Below, in pieces: positions 1 through 6,885 of a stretch of 8,953 bases of DNA (position 1 is the first letter of the stretch; each line of letters starts with the position of its first letter). This DNA is from Kiritimatiellia bacterium (lineage in GTDB: Bacteria > Verrucomicrobiota > Kiritimatiellia > RFP12 > UBA1067). The notes below the pieces were generated by a model. That model was given only the letters and a program-made list of their open reading frames with translations. It was not told the DNA's origin and searched no databases. The position numbers and the translations under genes are program-made. The stretch is taken from positions 1-8,953 of the forward strand of contig JAEDMN010000130.1 of assembly GCA_016302985.1 (NCBI GenBank), in the 5' to 3' direction.

Positions 1-1836
1 CGTCGTGAAGGTCGCCTCGGTGACGGGCTCCGCGAACGTGAACGCGAGGCGCTGCACGTCGGGCCGGGACGGGTTCTCGATCGTGTCGGTCGAGAACTTC
101 ACCGGCGCGGAGGCGGCGACGTCCATCTTGAGCTTGCGGTAGGTCTTCGCGGACTTGTCGAAGACGAAGCGCGTCGCGTCGTCGTTCCTCTTCCACGTGC
201 GGTAGGTGATCACGGGAACCTCGAAGGCGGTCGGCTCGGAGCAGACGACCTTGTCCGTCACGGTGAGCGTGTCCTTCACGCGGTCGAACGTCAGCGTGCG
301 GCGCAGCGACTTCAGCGCAGGCACGGCGTAGGCGGCGGCGTACTCGATCTCGAGCGTGTCGACGTCGTCCGTGAACGCGGAACGGACGACTTTGGCCGCG
401 GCCTTGCGGCCGACGCTCTGCAGCTTGCCGCCGACCACGGGAACGGGGTGCCCGTAGGAGTTGAGCACCTTCGAGACGTAGCGGTCCTTCGAGAACGTGC
501 GGCGCGTGTAGACCTCGCCGCCCGGATCGCCGCCCATCTCGGTGCCGTCGAGCATGACGTAGTAGGTGCCGACGTCGTTGTGGTTGTGGAGCTCGGCGTT
601 GTGCCCGCCCTTGAAGGCGACGCCGAAGGTCATCGTGCGGTCCGGATGGTGGACGCGGGAGATCAGCACCTGGGCGTCGGGGAACCAGGTGCGCGCGGGG
701 AGGACGTCCAGCGTGGGCGGCATTGGCGCGGGCTCCTGTCCGAACGCGCGGAGCGAGAACGTGGCGGGGTCTCCGCGGAACGCCGGGGCCTTGACCGCGG
801 CCGAGTTGGCGAGGTCCGGCCAGATCTGGCGGCCGAGCGCGAGGAAGCTCTCGGACGCATTGCCGCCTCCGTCCGCGAAGTGCGGGGAGCGTCCGTCCTG
901 CACCTGGAAGCCGTAGGCGTACTTCATGACGGCCTTGCACTTCGGGTCGGCGAAGAGGTCCACCTTCCCGCCCGTCGCGGCGCGGATGGAGAGCCCCATC
1001 TCGAGGTGGTGGCCGTAGCCGTAGTTCCAGTAGCCCATGCCCTCGGAGCAGTAGCCGTCGTCGTTGTAGCCGGCGAGCGCGTAGGGGACGGTCTCCTCGG
1101 CGATGGCGACGAACTCGGCGCGCAGGCGGCGGTCCTCGACGAGCGCGAGGGCGCTGCGGACGACGCACGCGTTGCAGACGCTGTTCCAGTTGTTGCCGCC
1201 GTGGTACCACCAGTGGCGCTTGATCCGCTCCTGCCCGCGGGCGTGGCGCAGGTGCGGCTGGAACGTGCGGCGGTCGACCTCGGCGAGGATCTTCGCGCGC
1301 GTCGCGGCGGGCAGGCGGTCGCCGAGCCAGTCTGCGCAGATCGCGAGCATGAGGGAGATGTGGCCGGACATCAGGTCGATGTGCGGCGTGCCGTTGAAGC
1401 AGGTCAGGTTGTCGTCGTGCGCGGGGAGCGTCCAGCTCTTCATCGCGCAGAAGGCGTCCACGTACTCGGCGATCTTCGGCAGGAAGCGTCCCCTGTTCTC
1501 AACGCATTCCGCGACGAAGAGATGCTTGAACGCGCCCATGCGTTTCCCGAGGCTCGTCTGGTAGTGCGTGCGGTTGCCGTTCTGGGTGAACTCGAGGTAC
1601 TCGGCGTCCGGCGCGTCGGGAACGGGCCTGTCCAGCAGCGCCTCGGCGGCCTTGACCTCGTTGGTGCCGTTCGGCGTGAGGGCCAGACGGTCCCAGGCCG
1701 CGCGGTCCGCGATGCGCGCGCCGTCGGCCTTCGGCCGCTCGGGCAGCCAGCCGGCGATCTCGTCCACGCGGGCCTGGGTGTAGCCAAACGCGCTGCACGC
1801 GGCAGCGAGGGATGCCAGGATCAGAAGTCGTTTCAT
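1..1836 (-). CDS. Secreted heparinase II/III-family polysaccharide lyase-like protein (3' end missing)
   Basis: An open frame of 612 codons runs from an ATG at 1836 to the window edge with no stop, so the C-terminus is missing. Residues 1-18 form a signal peptide (MKRLLIL, then an Ala-rich core), probably cleaved near CSA/FG; the Cys at 14 is not in a good lipobox. Residues of about 25-370 are helix-rich and contain HWWYHGGNNWNSVCN (208-222) and EGMGYWNYGYGHH (265-277). These match the alpha/alpha-toroid active-site region of heparinase II/III-type lyases, where Asn, Tyr and His serve in beta-elimination. The beta-sandwich part begins near 380 and has the family's metal-site-like LHNHNDVG at 416-423. 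Known members cleave uronic-acid-containing polysaccharides in the periplasm or at the surface; the substrate here cannot be read from sequence. The start is fixed by AAGGAAA six bases upstream. It lies 23 nt behind the repeat-protein gene and is probably the last visible gene of the operon. Confidence 0.87.
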   Translation of the reverse strand, partial: MKRLLILASLAAACSAFGYTQARVDEIAGWLPERPKADGARIADRAAWDRLALTPNGTNEVKAAEALLDRPVPDAPDAEYLEFTQNGNRTHYQTSLGKRMGAFKHLFVAECVENRGRFLPKIAEYVDAFCAMKSWTLPAHDDNLTCFNGTPHIDLMSGHISLMLAICADWLGDRLPAATRAKILAEVDRRTFQPHLRHARGQERIKRHWWYHGGNNWNSVCNACVVRSALALVEDRRLRAEFVAIAEETVPYALAGYNDDGYCSEGMGYWNYGYGHHLEMGLSIRAATGGKVDLFADPKCKAVMKYAYGFQVQDGRSPHFADGGGNASESFLALGRQIWPDLANSAAVKAPAFRGDPATFSLRAFGQEPAPMPPTLDVLPARTWFPDAQVLISRVHHPDRTMTFGVAFKGGHNAELHNHNDVGTYYVMLDGTEMGGDPGGEVYTRRTFSKDRYVSKVLNSYGHPVPVVGGKLQSVGRKAAAKVVRSAFTDDVDTLEIEYAAAYAVPALKSLRRTLTFDRVKDTLTVTDKVVCSEPTAFEVPVITYRTWKRNDDATRFVFDKSAKTYRKLKMDVAASAPVKFSTDTIENPSRPDVQRLAFTFAEPVTEATFTT

Positions 1837-1842
1837 GGTTGG

Positions 1843-1849
1843 TTTCCTT
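1843..1849 (-). promoter_or_regulatory. Ribosome binding site of the heparinase-like gene
   Basis: On the minus strand AAGGAAA lies six bases before the ATG at 1836, inside the 23-nt gap after the repeat-protein stop codon. The same AAGGAAA plus six-base spacing precedes the aldose epimerase gene, which supports both start choices. Confidence 0.75.
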
Positions 1850-1859
1850 CACGCAGCCT

Positions 1860-3221
1860 TCAGTCATCGGCCTCCGGGCTCCGTCCTGAGCAGGACGATC
1901 CTTCAGATCGACCGGATCCGACATGCCAGTGCACGAGGTTGAAGAGCAGCGAATGGCGGGTGCGGCCGTCGGGGCGTTCGTCCTTCTCCCACAGGGACCA
2001 GAACGGCGCCCAGTTGCGCTCGACGCCCTCGTTGTGGCGGATGGGCATCAGCTCGAGCGTGCGGCAGCGGGTGCGGCCGTCGACGGTCTCGGAGCTCCAG
2101 AACGGCCAGAAGCGGAAATAGGCGTCCTTCGGCACGGGCGCACCGCCCTCCTTCGGCTTCGTCCAGCGACGCTCCCAGGTGACGAACGGGAAGAGGTTGA
2201 AGCGGGTCTCGCGGGAACGGTCGGTCTCGAGGACGGTGTTCTCGACGAGCTGCCAGCCCACGCGCCAGGTGCGCTCCTCGGGGCGGGACTTCCCCTTGTC
2301 GACGTAGGCGTAGCCGCGCACCTGCTCCCAGAGCGGCCAGACGGAGATGCGGTCGCGGGTGGAGGACTCCTGGAGCTCGACGAGCGGCCAGGGCAGGCGC
2401 CAGCGGGTGGCCGTGGGCGTGCGCGCATGGGAGAAGAACGGGGGCAGCACCATCGTCTGCGACTCGCGCGCGCGGCGGACCTCGCCGTAGAACGGCAGGA
2501 ACCACCAGGAGTGGCCGGCGCCGGACGTGTCGCGGTCCTCGTCGTACGAGGCCCAGGTGACGAGGGGCCAGAGGGCGTAGCCGTGGTCGCTCTCGCGCTG
2601 CCGGGCCTGCCCGTAGAACGGCCAGACGCCGACACCCGCGCGCGGGTCGTCCCGCCAGGTGAAGAACGGCCAGAGCACCGCGTGGCTGCGCACGCCCTTC
2701 ACGGTGTAGGTGTGCCAGACCGGCCAGAGGGCGAAGGTCCAGTCGTCCATCAGGCCGAAGTGGGGATGGTGGCCGTAGAGCGGGAAGACGCCCCAGTAGC
2801 CCGCCTCCTTGCGGTCGTGTCCGCAGAACACGAGCGGCACGAAGTTGAAGCTCCAGGCGGGCGGATCCTCGCGCGCATCGCCGTAGAACGCCACGAGGGC
2901 GTTCCACCACGCGGCGTCGGCGTGGCTGCGCAGCGAGACGAGGGGCCAGAGCACGTCGGTGTCGGCCGTGCGCGTCGCGGGGTCGTCCAGCCGGGAGAAC
3001 AGCGGGCGGACGGCCCAGAAGGTCGCGTCGCCCGGTTCGGCCCGGCGGTATTCGAAGAAGGGTCCGAGATGCCAGTTGGAGACGAGCTTCGCGCCGCCCC
3101 GGCGCGCCGCCCCGGCCTCGACGTCCGCGGCCGGCAGCGCGGCGGACAGCGCGGTCAGGAACGCCGCGAGCATCCAGGCGCCGAGGCGCCCCGTGGACCG
3201 AACCTTTCCCGACCGCGTCAT
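1860..3221 (-). CDS. Exported Trp-Pro repeat protein of unknown function (WPLV/FPFYG repeats)
   Basis: This 453-residue protein is not a family I can name. Residues 1-32 look like a signal peptide: an Arg/Lys-rich start, a hydrophobic stretch at about 15-30 and a likely cleavage near LPA/AD. The rest holds about 20 short aromatic repeats of the form (L/V/F)(W/F)P(L/F)(V/F/Y/W), often followed by YG or TW. Examples are LWPLVSL (91-97), GVFPLYG (144-150), VLWPFFTW (182-189), GVWPFYG (198-204), WFLPFYGE (240-247), SVWPLWE (293-299), NLFPFVTW (342-349) and RFWPFW (370-375). Spacing is mostly 13-26 residues, with charged linkers between, which suggests repeated beta-strands or hairpins in a barrel, propeller or solenoid. 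The last 20 or so residues (SGRSEGSSCS onward) lack the motif and look unrelated. The gene starts 10 nt after the ETF-QO stop, with a TAGGAT ribosome site overlapping that stop, so it is probably translated from the same message. Function and location beyond export are unknown. Confidence 0.85.
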   Translation of the reverse strand: MTRSGKVRSTGRLGAWMLAAFLTALSAALPAADVEAGAARRGGAKLVSNWHLGPFFEYRRAEPGDATFWAVRPLFSRLDDPATRTADTDVLWPLVSLRSHADAAWWNALVAFYGDAREDPPAWSFNFVPLVFCGHDRKEAGYWGVFPLYGHHPHFGLMDDWTFALWPVWHTYTVKGVRSHAVLWPFFTWRDDPRAGVGVWPFYGQARQRESDHGYALWPLVTWASYDEDRDTSGAGHSWWFLPFYGEVRRARESQTMVLPPFFSHARTPTATRWRLPWPLVELQESSTRDRISVWPLWEQVRGYAYVDKGKSRPEERTWRVGWQLVENTVLETDRSRETRFNLFPFVTWERRWTKPKEGGAPVPKDAYFRFWPFWSSETVDGRTRCRTLELMPIRHNEGVERNWAPFWSLWEKDERPDGRTRHSLLFNLVHWHVGSGRSEGSSCSGRSPEADD

Positions 3222-3231
3222 GCGCCAGATC

Positions 3232-4830
3232 CTACATCCGCGTGTAGCGCGGGCCGTCCCCGCCCTGCGGGAACATCCAGTCGATGTTGCCGCAGGGGCA
3301 CTTGATACGGCAGGTCTTGCAGTGCAGGCAGTTGGAGAAGTCGACGTGCAGGCCGTCCTCCTCGCGGTGGTAGACCTCCGCGGGGCAGAAGCGCGTGCAC
3401 GGGGACCCGTACTTCTCCTCGCAGGCCGCGCACACGGCGGCGTCGCGGATGTGGAGGTGGCAGGGCTGGTCCTCCTCGTGGATCGTGCCGCTCATGAAGA
3501 CGTCCGTGAGCCGGTCCGGCTGCACGGGCGACGCCTCCACGTCGTCCGCCAGCTCCCGCGCGAGGGCCGCGCGGTCGAGCGGCCGCAGCGCGTGCGCGTC
3601 GCCCTCGTCGCAGCCCGGCACGCGGAAGTTCGGGAACTTCCCGCGCGTCATCCACGCGAGGCCCGCGGCCATCACGCCGTAGGGCATGCCGAAGGAGAAG
3701 GCGGCGCGCACGTTGCGCACGCGCTCCATCTCCTGCCAGCCCGTGGTCTTCTTCAGCAGGTCGAAGTACGTCTCGCCCGCGTCCCCGCCCTTCGCGAGGA
3801 TCGCCTCGGCGGCCGCGACCGCGCTCTGCAGCGCGATGTGGACGCCCTTGATGCGCAGCGAGTCCAGCAGGCCCGCGCCGTCGCCGACGATCAGGCAGCC
3901 GGGGCAGTACGGCCGGGGCACGGCGTAGAAGCCGCCCTCGGGAATCACCTTCGCGCCATAGGCGACGGACTTGCCGCCCTTGATGTGCGGCGCGACCGCG
4001 GCGGAGGCCTTGAAGCGGCGGAAAAGGCGGAACGGGTCGATCTCGGCGCGCGCGTAGTCGAGCGCGTAGGCGTAGCCGACCATCACCTGCGTCTCGGAGA
4101 CGTGGTAGACGAAGCCGCCGCCGTAGGTGTCGAAGTCCGCGGGCCAGCCGAACGTGTGCATGACCTCGCCGGCCGTCTGGGTGCCGGCGGGGACCTCGAC
4201 CAGCTCCTTGATGCCCAGCGCGTAGGTCTGGGGGCGGACGCCCTGCAGACCCTTCTCGGCGACCAGCTTCTCGGTCAGGATGCCCCAACCACCTTCGGCC
4301 AGCACGACGACCTTCGCGCGGATCTCCTCCGGCGCCAGGTAGTTCGCCTTCTTCGAACCGTCGGCCGCCAGGCCCTTCGCGCCCGTGCGGGCGCCGACGA
4401 CGCGGCCGTCCTCCTCCACGAGCTCCGTCACCGCGTAGCCCGTGTAGACCTCGGCGCCGGCCTTGCGCGCGACCTCCGTCAGCCACGCGACCACCTTCGT
4501 CAGGGAGACGACGGGGAAGCCCTTCGAGCTCATCATCGGCGGCACCCAGGGAATCTTCACGGAGAAGCCGGACGTGACGTTGCAGCGGAAGGACTCCTTG
4601 ACGACCTTCGCCTCGCAGGGGAACTTCGCGATCTCCTCGTCCGTCAGCAGCCCCTTGAAGCCGCTCGGGTCGACGATGGCGCCGGAGAGCACGTGCGAGC
4701 CGGGCGAGCGGCCCTTGTCCAGCACGACCACGCGGGGCTTCTTCTTCTCGTCCGCCTTGCGCAGCAGCGCGATGGCCGTCGCGAGGCCGGCAGGCCCCGC
4801 GCCGACGACCAGAACGTCAGTCTCGATCAT
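3232..4830 (-). CDS. Electron-transfer flavoprotein:quinone oxidoreductase (FixC/ETFDH family) with ferredoxin-like C-terminus
   Basis: The 532-residue protein passes electrons from reduced ETF through FAD and Fe-S to membrane quinone. The N-terminus has the Rossmann dinucleotide fold GAGPAG (10-15), followed by the family motif GSHVLSGAI (44-52). A second FAD contact, VGDGAGLLDSLRIKGVH, lies at 315-331. The ETF-QO C-terminus is clear: RFCPAEVY (480-487), NCLHCKTC (500-507) and a closing NIDW...GGDGP segment. The four usual [4Fe-4S] ligands correspond to Cys482, 501, 504 and 507. Further cysteines at 467, 470, 478 and 511 complete a CxxC-x7-CxxxCP plus CxxCxxCxxxCP layout, so a second cluster is possible. 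There is no signal peptide or transmembrane helix; family members sit monotopically on the membrane. Its ATG overlaps the etfA stop by four bases (ATGA), so translation is probably coupled. Family assignment is firm; the second cluster is inferred. Confidence 0.95.
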   Translation of the reverse strand: MIETDVLVVGAGPAGLATAIALLRKADEKKKPRVVVLDKGRSPGSHVLSGAIVDPSGFKGLLTDEEIAKFPCEAKVVKESFRCNVTSGFSVKIPWVPPMMSSKGFPVVSLTKVVAWLTEVARKAGAEVYTGYAVTELVEEDGRVVGARTGAKGLAADGSKKANYLAPEEIRAKVVVLAEGGWGILTEKLVAEKGLQGVRPQTYALGIKELVEVPAGTQTAGEVMHTFGWPADFDTYGGGFVYHVSETQVMVGYAYALDYARAEIDPFRLFRRFKASAAVAPHIKGGKSVAYGAKVIPEGGFYAVPRPYCPGCLIVGDGAGLLDSLRIKGVHIALQSAVAAAEAILAKGGDAGETYFDLLKKTTGWQEMERVRNVRAAFSFGMPYGVMAAGLAWMTRGKFPNFRVPGCDEGDAHALRPLDRAALARELADDVEASPVQPDRLTDVFMSGTIHEEDQPCHLHIRDAAVCAACEEKYGSPCTRFCPAEVYHREEDGLHVDFSNCLHCKTCRIKCPCGNIDWMFPQGGDGPRYTRM

Positions 4831-6071
4831 TTCTCAAGCTCCTTGATGAGGGCGGGCAGGATTTCGAACAGGTCGCCCACGATGCCGAGGTCCGCGACGC
4901 CGAAGATCGGCGCGTGCGGGTCCGAATTGACGGCGACGACGGTGTCCGCGCCGCGGATGCCCTCCAGATGCTGGATGGCGCCGGAGATGCCGAAGCAGAG
5001 GTAGAGCTTCGGCGCGACGGTCTTGCCGGTCTGTCCGACCTGGCGGGAGACGGGGCACCAGCCCGCGTCGACGCAGGCGCGCGAGCAGGCGACCTCGCCG
5101 CCAAGCAGCTCGGCGAGGCGGAAGAGCAGCTTGAAGTTCTCCTCCTTCTTCAGCCCGCGGCCGCCGGCGACCAGGACGTCGTGGGCCGCGATGTCGACCG
5201 AGCCGGCGTCGCGCACCGTCTTCACGAGCTTCGTCTGGGGCGCGATGAGCTTCAGCGCCTCGAGGAGCACGGTCCCCTTCCGCTTCGGGTCGGGTTCACC
5301 CTTCCGGAAGACCTTCGGGCGGACGGTCGCCATCTGCGGACGGTGGTTCGGCGTCATGATCGTGGCCATGATGTTGCCGCCGAACGCGGGGCGCGTCTGG
5401 TGCAGCAGCATCTGCAGCGCGCCGGTGTCCTTGTTCTTCGTCTCCTCGACCTTGAGCATCGTGCAGTCGGCGGTGAGGCCCGTGCGGACCTTCACGGCGA
5501 CGCGCGCGAAGAAGGCGCGGCCGACGGCCGTGGCGCCGGCGAGGATGACTTCGGGGCGGTGCTTCGCGATCAGCTGGCTGACCGCGTCCACGTAGACGTT
5601 CGCCTCGTAGTCGGCGAGCGACGGGTCGTCCACCTTGTAGACCACGTCCGCGCCCGCGGCGACGAGGGAGTCCTCCATCGCCTTCGCGATGCCGTGGCCC
5701 AGCAGCACCGCGCAGAGCTTCGCGCCGGCGCCGCGCTGGGCCTTCAGCTCGAGGCCCTTCGTCAGCAGCTCGTACGCGACCTCGGCGATTTCGCCGTGGT
5801 TCTGCTCGGCGAAGACCCAGATGTCCTTGTAGGAATCGATGTCCGCCGTGCCGTAGACCTGCTGGCGGACCTCGGAAATGGCCTTGAACGGGCAGCCCTT
5901 GACGCAGGCGCCGCAGGCCTTGCACGCGGAGGCGTCGACCTCCGCGACCTTCCCGGCCTTGTTGGCGCCGGGGGCGTCGACCATCTTCAGGGCGCCGAAG
6001 CCGCAGCCCTTGACGCACTTGCCGCAGCCCTTGCAGAGCTTGGGGTCGATCAGGATCGGAGCGTCGGCCAT
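4827..6071 (-). CDS. etfA: Electron-transfer flavoprotein alpha subunit with N-terminal two-cluster ferredoxin domain
   Basis: This 414-residue protein is the FAD-binding alpha subunit of ETF with an extra Fe-S module in front. Residues 1-65 hold two ferredoxin motifs, Cys13-16-19-23 and Cys50-53-56-60, predicted to carry two [4Fe-4S] clusters; the first lacks the usual Pro after its last Cys, the second has it. The ETF alpha body starts near 78 (DSYKDIWVFAEQ). It includes TRPAFGGNIMA (226-236) and RPQMATVRP (244-252). The C-terminal FAD domain shows VAGGRG (301-306), SRACVDAGW (330-338), QVGQTGKTV (344-352) and GISGAIQHL (361-369). The same architecture is known in CarE, part of the bifurcating caffeyl-CoA reductase/ETF complex of Acetobacterium woodii. 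The gene follows etfB after one base and overlaps the ETF-QO start by four bases, so the three products are probably made together. The start is supported because the Fe-S motif begins 12 residues in. The cytoplasmic partner dehydrogenase is not in the window. Confidence 0.95.
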   Translation of the reverse strand: MADAPILIDPKLCKGCGKCVKGCGFGALKMVDAPGANKAGKVAEVDASACKACGACVKGCPFKAISEVRQQVYGTADIDSYKDIWVFAEQNHGEIAEVAYELLTKGLELKAQRGAGAKLCAVLLGHGIAKAMEDSLVAAGADVVYKVDDPSLADYEANVYVDAVSQLIAKHRPEVILAGATAVGRAFFARVAVKVRTGLTADCTMLKVEETKNKDTGALQMLLHQTRPAFGGNIMATIMTPNHRPQMATVRPKVFRKGEPDPKRKGTVLLEALKLIAPQTKLVKTVRDAGSVDIAAHDVLVAGGRGLKKEENFKLLFRLAELLGGEVACSRACVDAGWCPVSRQVGQTGKTVAPKLYLCFGISGAIQHLEGIRGADTVVAVNSDPHAPIFGVADLGIVGDLFEILPALIKELEK

Positions 6072-6072
6072 C

Positions 6073-6876
6073 TTACTTCACCAGACCTTTCTTCGCGAGG
6101 AAGTCCGCGATCGCGCGCGCGCCCGCCGCGGCGTCCCCGCGGGCGTCCACCTTCTCGCCGCCGCCCTTCGTCGGGGGCGGGAAGATCGTGACGACCTTCG
6201 TCGGCGAGCCCTTGAGTCCGATGCGGACGGGGTCGGCCTCCACGGCCTTCTCGTCCAGCACGGCGATGTCGGCCTTCGCGGCCCGCATCCAGCCCGCGAG
6301 CGGCGCGAAGCGGGGCGTCGAGGCCTCCTTCAGCACCGTCATCACGCAGGGCATGCGGCCCTCGACCACGTGCTCGCCGTCGTCCATCGCCGTCGTCACC
6401 GTGAAGGCGCCGTCGGCCTTCGCCTCGAGGGCCTTCACGTAGGTCACGAGCGGCACGCCGAGGAACTCGGAGACGCCGGGGCCGACCTGCGCGGTGTCGC
6501 CGTCGATCGCCTGCTTGCCGAAGAGGACGAGGTCGGGGGTCTTGCCGCCGCACGCCTTCCGGATCGCCTGCGCGAGCGTGTAGGAGGTGGCGAGCGTGTC
6601 CGCGCCGCCGAACGCGCGGGAGGAGACGAGGAACGCGTCGTCCGCGCCGCGGGCGAGGGCCTCGCGCAGCACGACGGCCGCCTGGGGCGGGCCCATCGTG
6701 ACCACGGTGACCTTCGCCCCGAGGGCGTCCTTCAGGCGCAGCCCCTCCTCGAGGGCGTATTCGTCGAACGGATTGACGATCGACTCCACGCCCTCGCGCA
6801 TGAGGGTGTTTGTCTTGGGGTTGATGCGGACGTTGGTGGTGTCCGGTACCTGCTTCACGCAGACGACGACGTGCAT
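6073..6876 (-). CDS. etfB: Electron-transfer flavoprotein beta subunit, bifurcating-type signature
   Basis: The 267-residue product is the beta subunit of ETF and pairs with the EtfA encoded next. It begins with the family start MHVVVCVKQVPDTT, continues with TLMREGVESIVNPFDEYALE (24-43) and VTMGPPQA (59-66), and has GKQAIDGDTAQVGP at 120-133. In conventional ETFs that bind AMP the last segment reads like AIDDDCNQTGQ; the DGDTAQVGP form is the one I know from bifurcating ETFs such as Acidaminococcus fermentans EtfAB, where the beta subunit binds a second FAD. Length is typical. The C-terminal tail (about 230-267) carries a charged Gly/Lys linker and a helix that should wrap onto EtfA. An AAGGAA ribosome site overlaps the epimerase stop, five bases before the ATG. 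The gap to the previous gene is nine bases. The bifurcating assignment rests on motif reading only. Confidence 0.95.
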   Translation of the reverse strand: MHVVVCVKQVPDTTNVRINPKTNTLMREGVESIVNPFDEYALEEGLRLKDALGAKVTVVTMGPPQAAVVLREALARGADDAFLVSSRAFGGADTLATSYTLAQAIRKACGGKTPDLVLFGKQAIDGDTAQVGPGVSEFLGVPLVTYVKALEAKADGAFTVTTAMDDGEHVVEGRMPCVMTVLKEASTPRFAPLAGWMRAAKADIAVLDEKAVEADPVRIGLKGSPTKVVTIFPPPTKGGGEKVDARGDAAAGARAIADFLAKKGLVK

Positions 6877-6885
6877 GTGGGTTCC

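Noticed and set aside
448..2121. Plus-strand open frame of 557 codons
   Set aside because: It lies antisense to the lyase and repeat-protein genes. The translation is a Val/Ala/Arg/Gly-rich mix without recognisable motifs, as expected opposite GC-rich codons.
1923..3305. Plus-strand open frame of 460 codons
   Set aside because: It is antisense to the repeat-protein gene; the minus frame has a signal peptide, ribosome site and ordered repeats, and this one has none of these.
2959..5004. Plus-strand open frame of 681 codons
   Set aside because: It is fully antisense to the repeat-protein and ETF-QO genes. Its Arg/Ala/Val/Leu/Asp-rich translation with HRVARVDLG-like low complexity is typical of a GC-rich shadow frame.
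4914..6191. Plus-strand open frame of 425 codons
   Set aside because: It is antisense to etfA, whose identity is certain, and shows no domain of its own.
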